From: Pegoplata infirma
Lineage: Eukaryota; Arthropoda; Insecta; Diptera; Anthomyiidae
Reading direction: 5' to 3'
Length of the DNA stretch: 64,000 nt
NCBI GenBank assembly: GCA_963921195.1
Contig: OY992541.1
Span: forward strand, 10,882,951 to 10,946,950
The notes beneath the pieces are model-generated. The model saw nothing but the letters and a program-made list of their open reading frames with translations. It did not search any database and was not told the origin of the DNA. The position numbers and the translations under genes are program-made. Shown one piece after another: positions 55,463 through 64,000 of this stretch. How positions within the stretch are numbered: position 1 is the stretch's first letter; each line of letters starts with the position of its first letter.

Positions 55463-56084
55463 CAAAATATACTCTTCCCAACAAAACTTTGGTGATTATG
55501 TAACACATTACCAGGTAATGAATATCCCTTATTTAAAGCATTATTTTCGGATGACTTTTCTTGTCATTTTTTTCTTGTCATTTTACAAGGTTTTTGGTTT
55601 GAGTGGAGAAAAAGTCTCAGAGTCTGAGTCTCATTTATTTTACTACAGAAAAAGTTTTAGATTCTGAGACATTTTTTATATAAAAAAATCTCAGAATTCA
55701 AAACATTTTCTCAGATTCTGGGACATTTTTCCTAAAAGTCTCTGATTCTGAGGCACCTTCTCTGTAGAAAAAGTCCCAGATTCTGAGTCGTTTTTCCTAA
55801 AAAAAAGTCTTAGGTTTTGAGACTTTTTTAAATAGAACAAGTGAGAGTGTTAAATTCGGCTGTGCCAAATCTTTTATACACTCCAAAACGTAAAAAAAAT
55901 ATTAAAAAAATCCAGAGGCGTTTTTGTTTGGGGGGGGGTTTGGTGGGAGACTTTAAGGGACACCTTCCCCCCTGGCCGTCGAATTAATAAAATGGATCTA
56001 TTATGATTTTTGCAATTATTTAATCCAATTAATCATTATTAAGACACATTAAGATATCCACGCTCACAAAAGGGGGGGGGGGGG

Positions 56085-56360
56085 GGGGGGTGAAATAAAG
56101 CCATAGGCAATAAGGCCATATGGCCTTATTTCTCAATTCAATGGGAAATAAGGCCATATGGCTTTATTACCAACACGATTGAGCAATAAAATCATATTGA
56201 TTTTGCAACCAAAGTGGAAATATGGCCATATCAGTTGAAAATGTGGAAATATATTTCCCCGTAAATCCTGCTACCCAAAAAAAAAAATTATTTAGCGAAG
56301 CCGCTAAATTAATTTATGTAGTTTGTAATCCCTAAGCCCGGCCGAAGGCCGGCTACGCAG
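56085..56360 (+). mobile_element. GGCCATATGGCC repeat (E family), left arm copy
   Basis: It runs from the G run through 'gccataggcaataaggccat' to 'ctaaattaatttatgtagtt' and ends 'cccggccgaaggccggctac'. The mirror image is at 56865-57145. Confidence 0.7.
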
Positions 56361-56504
56361 ATTTTTTTTTTTTTTTTTGACTATCTTTAAATTAAAAAAA
56401 CAACATATACCAGGAACCTCGGAACTTAGAGGGGTCTAGAAGCACCAATTTTTTATTGGCAGGGTTTTCAATTTAAATATTGTTTAACGAAAAAAGATTT
56501 TCTG

Positions 56505-56722
56505 TGTAGCCGGCCTTTGGCCGGGCTTAGGGATTACATACTCCATGCATTAAACCCACCCTCTCTGCAAACCAAAGCTATTTTGGTTATCAGGCCTTTT
56601 TGAGGCATATCAAATTTGATAGCGCAAAGGCCTGCTACCCTAGAAAACTTTACTTTGCGGAGAGGGTGGGTTTAATGCATGGATATTGTAATCCCTAAGC
56701 CCGGCCGAAGGCCGGCTACACA
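56505..56722. mobile_element. GTAGCCGGCC MITE, complete, at palindrome centre
   Basis: It starts GTAGCCGGCCTTTGGCCGGG and ends CCCGGCCGAAGGCCGGCTAC. Inner inverted repeats are CATTAAACCCACCCTCTCTG and GGAGAGGGTGGGTTTAATG. It has no ORF. Confidence 0.75.
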
Positions 56723-57803
56723 GAAAATCTTTTTTCGTTAAACAATATTTAAATTGAAAACCCTGCCAATAAAAAATTGGTGCTTCTAGACCCCTCTAAG
56801 TTCCGAGGTTCCTGGTATATGTTGTTTTTTTAATTTAAAGATAGTCAAAAAAAAAAAAAAAAATCTGCGTAGCCGGCCTTCGGCCGGGCTTAGGGATTAC
56901 AAACTACATAAATTAATTTAGCGGCTTCGCTAAATAATTTTTTTTTTTGGGTAGCAGGATTTACGGGGAAATATATTTCCACATTTTCAACTGATATGGC
57001 CATATTTCCACTTTGGTTGCAAAATCAATATGATTTTATTGCTCAATCGTGTTGGTAATAAAGCCATATGGCCTTATTTCCCATTGAATTGAGAAATAAG
57101 GCCATATGGCCTTATTGCCTATGGCTTTATTTCACCCCCCCCCCCCCCCCTTTTGTGAGCGTGGATATCTTAATGTGTCTTAATAATGATTAATTGGATT
57201 AAATAATTGCAAAAATCATAATAGATCCATTTTATTAATTCGACGGCCAGGGGGGAAGGTGTCCCTTAAAGTCTCCCACCAAACCCCCCCCCAAACAAAA
57301 ACGCCTCTGGATTTTTTTAATATTTTTTTTACGTTTTGGAGTGTATAAAAGATTTGGCACAGCCGAATTTAACACTCTCACTTGTTCTATTTAAAAAAGT
57401 CTCAAAACCTAAGACTTTTTTTTAGGAAAAACGACTCAGAATCTGGGACTTTTTCTACAGAGAAGGTGCCTCAGAATCAGAGACTTTTAGGAAAAATGTC
57501 CCAGAATCTGAGAAAATGTTTTGAATTCTGAGATTTTTTTATATAAAAAATGTCTCAGAATCTAAAACTTTTTCTGTAGTAAAATAAATGAGACTCAGAC
57601 TCTGAGACTTTTTCTCCACTCAAACCAAAAACCTTGTAAAATGACAAGAAAAAAATGACAAGAAAAGTCATCCGAAAATAATGCTTTAAATAAGGGATAT
57701 TCATTACCTGGTAATGTGTTACATAATCACCAAAGTTTTGTTGGGAAGAGTATATTTTTGGTTTTTAGATTTATGAAAGCATTTGATCTACTATTGTAAT
57801 AAT

Positions 57804-58505
57804 TAGGGATGAGATTTCCATGCAAATGCATGTTTTTTGTCGATAGTCTAAAAACGATATCGACCAATTATCTTTCCGAATCAAGAAATTTTCGTTAAAA
57901 TGGCATCGATTTGTTTTTGCATATTTTTGCATATTTTGGTGAAAATGCATATTTTTGCATATTTTGATTTTAAATGCATATTTTGTGCATATTTCGAACT
58001 TTTAAGTGCATATTTTTGCATATGTTGGCATAAATTAGCAAAAACACAAATTGAAATTTATTTGTTCCAAAAACTATTTAAAATTTTAAAAAATTATTTT
58101 AAAAATAAGAAAATTTTTTTTTTTTATTTTTAAAATTTTCTTAATTTGAAAAAAATTAATTGACAATTAATTTTTTTTTTCAGATTTTCTCATTGTACAA
58201 CAAAAATAATTATTTCTCAGAAATAATTAATATGGACTCAAACCGAAATAAATAAAAATTTTCTTAATTTTTAAAAAAAAATCTTGTTCATACAAAGTTT
58301 TAAATGTTACTATTTAAACCCGGCGTAATTTTTTGCTTTTTAAGGAGTTTTTCCTATGAAAACAAGATTTTTATTGTACACATTTTATTTTTTAGTGCAT
58401 ATTTAGTGTATATTTAAAATATATATTTTAAAGTTTTTTAGTGCATATTTTGAATTTTTTTAGCGCATATTTTAGATTTGTTAGTGCATGAAAATCTCAT
58501 CCCTA
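57804..58505. mobile_element. hAT-like MITE with 8-bp duplication GTAATAAT
   Basis: TAGGGATGAGATTTCCATGC and GTGCATGAAAATCTCATCCC...TA form the ends. GTAATAAT lies on both sides (57796-57803, 58506-58513). The body has repeated TGCATATTTT words. It is the longest copy of the family here. Confidence 0.85.
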
Positions 58506-58515
58506 GTAATAATTA

Positions 58516-58979
58516 CACTGTAAGTAAAATTTAAACTTTTGAAATGACACACAAAAACGCCGAGACACCCGAACTTATTTTTGGGTCATAGAATCCAGTG
58601 GTATACTCCGTTTTAAAAAGTTAGCTCAAAATAACGAGATATTTCGATTTTAAATTTGCAAATGTAAGAGTAAAAAATTAATAAATCCAAAAAAAATTAT
58701 AAAATTCATTAAAATAAGAGCAAGTATTGCTGCATGTCCGATTGAAAATGGACGTCCATTATTTCCTAGATATAAATTTTGATAAATAACAAGTTTTTAA
58801 CAATTTTTTTATTCAAATAAAATGAAAAATCACCTTTAATCTACTACAAATTTAAAATCGAAATATCTCGGGATTTTGAGCTAACTTTTCAAAACGGGGT
58901 ACAGCACTGGATTCTACGGCCCAAAATTAGGTTGACGTGTCTCGGCGTTTTGGTGTGTCATTTTCACCTACTTACAGTG
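58516..58979. mobile_element. Fold-back element, CACTGTAAGTA ends, TSD TTA
   Basis: The ends are CACTGTAAGTAAAATTTAAA and TTTTCACCTACTTACAGTG. TTA is outside (58513-58515, 58980-58982). Inner arms are 'gagatatttcgattttaaat' and 'atttaaaatcgaaatatctc', plus 'tggattctacggcccaaaa'. The left flank overlaps the preceding hAT duplication by one base. Confidence 0.75.
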
Positions 58980-59023
58980 TTATTATTATTCTATTATAAT
59001 AATTGTACGTTATTCGCCATTAC

Positions 59024-59047
59024 CTGATTTATTGCATAAATTGGTGT
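59024..59047 (-). other. Candidate 24-nt micro-exon upstream of exon A
   Basis: The minus strand reads ATGTTTTATTTAG|ACACCAATTTATGCAATAAA...TCAG|GTAATG. The eight phase-0 codons TPIYAINQ are open, and they would join exon A as ..NQ|SDVTISF, recalling the KQ|ND-ATISF of Drosophila Ank. The donor GTAATG is weaker than the GTAAGT of the real exons. A 24-nt match to splice signals is easily fortuitous. There is no start codon. Confidence 0.2.
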
Positions 59048-59545
59048 CTAAATAAAACATAAATTTTAATTAAAACGGGAATTTTGACTTGGAATACTGT
59101 CCTTGTTAGCGATTTGTACTAGTCTGTTGTGGATGACATATTCAATTCATTTTAAATATATTACTCATGCCGCTAATTGAAGTATGTGTTTTTTTTTTTA
59201 ATTGGAATTTAATTATTGTAGTAGTATTAAAACATCATTCATTGTCTGTTTTGATATGACTTAAATTTAAGTTTAATCGGTTATTTTAACAAATATTGAA
59301 TGGGGGCTGCAAAAAATCTGTAACTTATCGTTTAACCTTTTTGGCCCCAATGCTACCCACGGACATAATTTGTGTTGGAGTTTTAAAACCTGTTATTTTA
59401 TATATTTTTTTTTTTAATTGTTGTTTTTTTATTAAATAATTTTTCATATTTAAGAATGTTATTCGGAAGCTTTGCTAATTGATATCGAGCGATATCTGAA
59501 AAATCTTCTGATTTTATCAGAAAAATCGGCTGATTTCCTATTAAC
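59048..59545. other. Upstream intron or 5' region, unassigned
   Basis: This is one of the few stretches not visibly repeated in the window ('gttagcgatttgtactagtc', 'gcccccaatgctacccac'-like text). No ORF or promoter motif could be supported. Confidence 0.35.
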
Positions 59546-60363
59546 ACACAGAAAATAATATCACAAATTTTATTTTAATTAAAATTTTATTTGTTTTTTA
59601 ATTTAATTTCAATTACATTTTTAATAAATATAATTAATTTTTTAATTAAATTTTTAACTTTATTTTAATTAACATTTTAATTGTTTTTAAATTTAATATT
59701 AATTAAATATTTAATTTATTTAATTAATTGTTTAATTACATTTTTAGTTTTACTTATTTTTTGTTTTGTTTTTCGTGTGTGTGTGCTACTGGGTGTTTTT
59801 CTCTTGCATTGTTTTGCAGATAAAAAAAAATACATAAGTCTAAACAGTTTGTTGAATTTTTTTTTATTTCTCATATAGTTCTTTGAATTCTCATTTTGTT
59901 TATAGTTTTATGTGTATGTATATAAAAGGTTTATAATCAACTTTATAAAATTGTCTCATTGACTATGTCTTACGGCATAAATATATTTAGTAAAGAAATA
60001 TTTTTTTAACCCTTTTTATTTAAAAAATGTTTTTTTAAATTATTTATTTTTTAAAAAATGTATTATTTTTAATTAATTTTTTAATTTATACAATTAAAAT
60101 TTTAATTGATTTAAATTTTTTTTTAATTAAATTTTTAATTTATATAATTAAAATTTTAATTATTTTTTTTTCAAATTTTAATTAAATTTTTTAATTTATA
60201 GAATTAAATTTTTAATTAAATAAATATTCATTTATTTTTAATTAACGACATACAAATATTTTTAATTTATATGCGCATTTTAGTGATTGGTCCGGATTTA
60301 ATTAATTTTTTAATTAAATCCACGAATTTTTTAATTAAATTTATTTTTTATTTTTTTCTGTGC
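59546..60363. repeat. TTAATTAAA-rich low-complexity element with CACAGAAAA ends
   Basis: It starts CACAGAAAATAATATCAC and ends TTATTTTTTTCTGTG. Nearly the entire middle is TTAATTAAATTTTTAATT. The ends resemble those of the element at 40911. Confidence 0.5.
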
Positions 60364-60446
60364 AATCTAAACATCTAGAATGTATTCAATTGGTGTAAAA
60401 CAGACTTATATATGTTTTGAGAATATTTTTTTGAGATTATTTTGGA

Positions 60447-60492
60447 AGGTATAAAAGATTCGGCACAGCCGAATTTAACACTTTCACTTGTT
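60447..60492 (+). mobile_element. (GTCY)n family A, 3' terminal fragment
   Basis: GGTATAAAAGATTCGGCACA, then GCCGAATTTAACACTTTCAC and TTGTTTT: only the sub-terminal repeat and hairpin remain. Confidence 0.6.
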
Positions 60493-60552
60493 TTTTGGTT
60501 GGCCTAGTTATGAATAAGAACAAAAAATAAAAATTGAACTGTAATATTTATG

Positions 60553-60885
60553 CAGGCGCGGATCCACGGAGGGGGGATAAAAGGAAAAAAAATGGAAATA
60601 AATCTACAAATCCTAGGAAAAAAATCTTATACTTTTTCGATTGGAAAAATGTCTCAGAATTTGTGAGTTTTTATATACAAAAAATTTTCTAGAATCTGAG
60701 ATTTTTTTTTTTTTTATATAAAAATGACTCTGAATCTGAAACTTTTTCTACTGAGACTTTTAAGGGAAAATGTCTCAGAATTTGAGGAAATGTATCAAAT
60801 TCCGATTTTTTTTATTTGAGAAATGTTTTAAAATCTGGGGCTTTTGTTGTAGGAGAATATTTCTGAGACTCAGACTCTATTATGG
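60553..60885. repeat. Minisatellite fragment behind a GGCGCGGATCCACGG terminus
   Basis: Units such as 'aaatgtctcagaatttgtga' and 'tagaatctgagattttt' occur. The array resumes at 61675-61730 after the insertion that follows. Confidence 0.6.
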
Positions 60886-60889
60886 TGTT

Positions 60890-61672
60890 TCTGTTAAACG
60901 GACGAAACAATACACGAACGAACGCTACCCGTACGAATTCGTAATGATATCAGTTTCCATAACATTTTCGTTTGATTACGTTATTTTTTTTTTTTTCGTT
61001 AGTTACGTTTGTCTTGACCATTTGTCAAATTACAGTATTGCCACAAAGTTTTTTTTAGTTTTTGTTTATTTTTTTCATACAAAAATTATCTTAACTTAAC
61101 GAAGTGGCAACATCAACACATCAGCTAAAGAAAACAGCTGATCAAATTTCATGTTTATAAAAAAAAAAGATACAATTATAATCAAATCAGAGTTTTTTAT
61201 TTATTATAGCTAAAAAGTTAACACGATTTTAATAAAAAACAAATGAAAAAAATAATTTGTATGATGACCCGTGGCTTTTAAATTGTTAATATATATTGGT
61301 CAAATCCGTCTTTTTTTCACTGATTTGTTTTAATACACATTTTTTTCAAAGCATTTAGTTATAAAACCTTCACATTTTTTAATTTTATAAATTAATATTA
61401 CTTATTTTTGATATAAATTCACATTTTTCACTTAGTTTGTTAAATATTACACAAAAAACTCCTTAACGAATGGTATTTTTCATTCGTGTGGTTTTGGCGT
61501 TTTTGACATTTCAATTCGTGTTGTAGAAACGGAAAAATATGAAGAAAAATGACAACTTTTACGTTTTCGTTCGACTAAAATGACATCCGCAATACAGAAC
61601 CTCAAATTGATTTTCTTATGCCATTTGGACGAACGAAAGTGAAAATTCGTAATAGAGAAACTGGACATATGA
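60890..61672. mobile_element. Putative element with GTTTCTGTTAAACGGACGAA ends
   Basis: The left side 'ggtgtttctgttaaacggac' partly matches the complement of 'gaaaattcgtaatagagaaac' on the right, with 'cgaacgaac' and 'gttcgactaa' inner words. It interrupts the minisatellite. The boundaries are approximate. Confidence 0.45.
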
Positions 61673-61732
61673 CTTTTTGTATAGGAAAAATATCTCAGAA
61701 GCTTAGACCTTTTCTATAGGAAATATATCTCA

Positions 61733-62308
61733 CAAGGGAAGTATCTCAACCCTTATGAACCGATTTGCCTGAAACTTAAAATATACATAAAAGAGACGAT
61801 TTTAAGGTTGGGGTGTCTCGGCTTATCGGCCATATCAGTGATTCAAAATTTCGTTGTCCCCTTATGAAACAATGTGGACCTCCGAGAAAATTTCGATAAC
61901 TCCTGAACTAATAGGAATATCCTCTAGAGCAAAAATACGTGTCGACTTAAATTTAATAAAGATTATTTCATATTCATATGGAGATCGTAGGTCAATGTCT
62001 TCATATAAATACCCCCCAAAATTTACACATTTTCATGAAAAAAGTTTTTAACGAAGCCAAACTTTTACAAGGTTATGTCACCGTTGGATAGGCATTAAAA
62101 AAACCTTTCTTCTCATATGTAAACATCATATAGTTTTTTCGAAAGAAATGGCTGAAAAATCCAAAAAACGATTTTTTTGCCATTTTTTGACCCATGTTTT
62201 GAACCCCTTAATCCGCGATATGACACACCCCAACCTTAGAATTGTCTCTTTTATATATATTTTACGTTTCATGCAAATCGGTTCATAAGGGTTGAGATAC
62301 TTCCCTTG
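61733..62308. mobile_element. CAAGGGAAG-ended element, TSD TCA
   Basis: The ends are CAAGGGAAGTATCTCAACCC and GGGTTGAGATACTTCCCTTG. TCA lies outside (61730-61732, 62309-62311). Inner arms include 'cttatgaaccgatttgcctg', 'gttggggtgtc' and complements near 62225. It has the same terminus as 52974 but a different interior. Confidence 0.78.
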
Positions 62309-62374
62309 TCAGAAAAGATAGCATTTTTGCAACAAATAAGTTCAACACAGTGCCGCAGCGGCCTTTTCACAATG

Positions 62375-63275
62375 AGGGTTAGCTTTTCTTGAAGCTAAAC
62401 GAGATAAAATTCAAGTGCGTTTTAAACATTAAAAATGTATAAAAAAAAAACGGTCGAACGGCTTTCGAGATATCGCTATTTGAAATTTGCAAAAAATTGC
62501 GGTTTTTCCTACGTTCAAGAAATTTTTTAAATAACATCACAATTTTTTTTTTCTCGGCCATTTCATAGAGCTTAAGACAATCTTTCATTTCAATCTAATT
62601 CGTGCCAAATCTGATCATTTTATCCCGTGGCGCCCTTCGGTCAAAGTTTTGGATTTTTGAAAAATTTCCACCAAAAATCCAAAACTTTGACCGAAGGGCG
62701 CCACGGGATAAAATGATCGGATTTGGCTCAAATTAGATTTAAATGAAAGATTGTCTTAAGCTCTATGAAATGGCCGAGGAAAAAAAAATTGTGATGTTTT
62801 TTAAAAAATTTCTTGAACGTAGGAAAAAACTACCATTTTGGGCATTTTTTGGAAAATTTCAAATGGGGATATCTCGAAAACCGTTAGACCGATTCAAGAA
62901 ATTTTATGATATTCGTTTTCAGCATGCCAAAATTAATTAAAACAATGTATCAAAAACATTCTTTTTTTTTAATTTTTAAAAAATCAAATTTTTTTTGGTG
63001 GAAATTTTTCAAAAATTCAAAACTTTGACCGAAGGGCGCCACGGGATAAAATGATCGGATTTGGCTCAAATTGGATTTAAATGAAAGATTGTCTTAAGCT
63101 CTATGAAATGGCCGAGGAGAAAAAATTGTGATGTTTTTTAAAAAATTTCTTGAACGTAGGAAAAAACCGCCATTTTTTTCAAATTTCAAATGGCCATATC
63201 TCGAAAACCGTTCGACCGATTTTAATTTTGTTTTGATATTCGTGCTCACCGCATCAAAATTAACAAATATGATGT
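62375..63275. repeat. Approximately 300-bp unit in three copies (one inverted, two direct)
   Basis: 'gatcattttatcccgtggcg' and 'cccttcggtcaaagtttt' (62617, minus copy) is answered by 'aaaactttgaccgaagggcg' and 'ccacgggataaaatgatcgg' at 62678 and again at 63018. All copies share 'gaaagattgtcttaagctct', 'atgaaatggccgaggag' and 'tttcttgaacgtaggaaaaa'. Short similar reading frames (KDCLKLYEMAE..) result from the shared DNA and have no other support. Confidence 0.78.
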
Positions 63276-63299
63276 GTCGAAAGAAATTTAAAAAAAAAA

Positions 63300-63735
63300 C
63301 TTTTTTTGTTTAACTATTTTTAAATTAAAAACCCACATATACCAGGAACCTCTGAACTCAGAGGGGCCTACAGGCACCATTTTTTTCGTGAGCAGGGTTT
63401 TTAATTTAAAGATTCTTTAACAAAAAAAGTATTTCTGCGTAGCCGACCTTCGGTCGGGCTTAGGGATTACAAACTCCATAAATTAATTTAGCGGCTTCGA
63501 TAAATAAATTTTTTTAGGCAGCAAGATTTACGTGGAAATCTATTTCCCCATTTGCTCCCACATCCTTCGCAAAATAATGACGAACATTTTTAAAAATTTT
63601 CAAGTGAGTAACAAAGCCATATATGGCTTTATTTCCAACAGTGGTTGGTAATAAGGCCATATGGCCTTATTTCTCAACTCATTGGGAAATATGGCCATAT
63701 GGCCTTATTGCCTATGGCTTTGTTTCACCCCTCCG
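63300..63735 (-). mobile_element. GGCCATATGGCC repeat (E family), copy with GTAGCCGACC end
   Basis: 'taccaggaacctctgaactc' and 'agaggggcctacaggcacc' correspond to 56410-56455. Then come GTAGCCGACCTTCGGTCGGG, 'ttagcggcttcgataaat', 'gccatatatggctttatttc', 'aataaggccatatggcctta' and 'ttgcctatggctttg'. The usual C run is reduced to 'caccc'. Confidence 0.65.
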
Positions 63736-64000
63736 TGCGTCGCTGAAGGATGTGGTATCGCTATGGTGCTGATCTTTAGACTTTATCACCCCACATTTTG
63801 CCATATAATACAAAGAAAACAGCTGATTTGTTTTTTCTACTGTTTACTTTGCCACACTCTAAAAAAATGAGTCCAGTTTCCTACTATAAATTGGGTAAAT
63901 TTCAACAAATTTAAATAACATACTTCTGTAAATTGCGTAAATTTCCAATAATTTTAAGCAGAATTACGCAGTGTGTGTAAATTTACCCAATTAATAGTAG
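63736..64000. other. Window edge, probable start of another element
   Basis: 'cactctaaaaaaatgagtcc' at 63853 looks like a CACTnnAAAA-type terminus. 'aattgggtaaatt' and 'aattgcgtaaattt' repeats follow. It is cut by the window end. Confidence 0.4.

Larger units (their letters stand above)
55461..57762. repeat. 2.3-kb near-perfect palindrome
   Basis: The two arms (about 1.15 kb each, centre about 56611) are complementary almost base for base: 'atactcttcccaacaaaact' at 55469 and 'agttttgttgggaagagtat' at 57734; 'aaccttgtaaaatgacaaga' type words; a minisatellite stretch; a family A 3' end (55837; mirrored, ending 57386); a G/C homopolymer; an E-family copy; and the GTAGCCGGCC MITE as the loop. 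The visible differences are mainly homopolymer lengths and a few bases. Confidence 0.88.

Noticed and set aside
62379..63313. Three similar short peptides (KDCLKLYEMAE..KKFLERRKK)
   Set aside because: Their similarity follows from the triplicated non-coding DNA unit; one copy is inverted, and there is no start context, domain or codon pattern supporting translation.

Overview
The window is AT-rich metazoan DNA. It holds one recognisable gene, on the minus strand, embedded in very repeat-dense introns. The gene encodes an ankyrin. Four phase-0 exons are visible, and their translation matches the N-terminal membrane-binding domain of Drosophila Ank better than that of Ank2 (recalled comparison, not a search). 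The repeat families (short elements with (GTCY)n tracts, MITEs, long fold-backs), the ankyrin sequence and the intron splice signals point to a higher dipteran, probably a calyptrate fly. Drosophila Ank lies on the dot chromosome (Muller F), which is X-linked in many calyptrates, so an X/Muller F origin is plausible but is inference.

Gene layout, read 5' to 3' on the minus strand: exon A (49402-49509, ankyrin repeat 1), a 12.3 kb intron, exon B (36834-37130, repeats 2-4), a 15.0 kb intron, exon C (19988-21856, repeats 5-23), a 19.8 kb intron, and exon D (1-203, repeat 24 plus the acidic linker), which runs off the window edge. Together they give the canonical 24 repeats with no frame break. 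The start codon lies upstream of exon A; one weak 24-nt micro-exon candidate is at 59024-59047. The ZU5, UPA and death domains lie beyond base 1.

Nearly everything else is transposable-element sequence without an intact transposase or reverse transcriptase. (1) At least four families (called A-D here) of (GTCY)n elements resembling mini-me/Helentron-associated repeats, with a TATACCC...GGGTATA hairpin at the 5' end and a second hairpin just inside the 3' end CTTGTTT. (2) Cut-and-paste elements whose ends and target duplications can be read directly: a Transib-like element (CGACG duplication, CACAGTG ends), several hAT-like elements with 8-bp duplications, TA/TT-flanked elements, and elements with 3-bp duplications. 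(3) Many fold-back elements, including a near-perfect 2.3 kb palindrome at 55461-57762. (4) Two decayed LINE fragments, an endonuclease piece and a C-terminal zinc-knuckle piece. (5) A dispersed minisatellite built on TCTCAGAATCTGAGA. (6) tRNA-like box A/box B modules, three of them in tandem.

The elements are deeply nested: 26661-34515 is one (GTCY)n element split by at least four insertions, one of which carries a further hAT element. No other protein-coding gene, CRISPR array or bona fide tRNA/rRNA gene was found.
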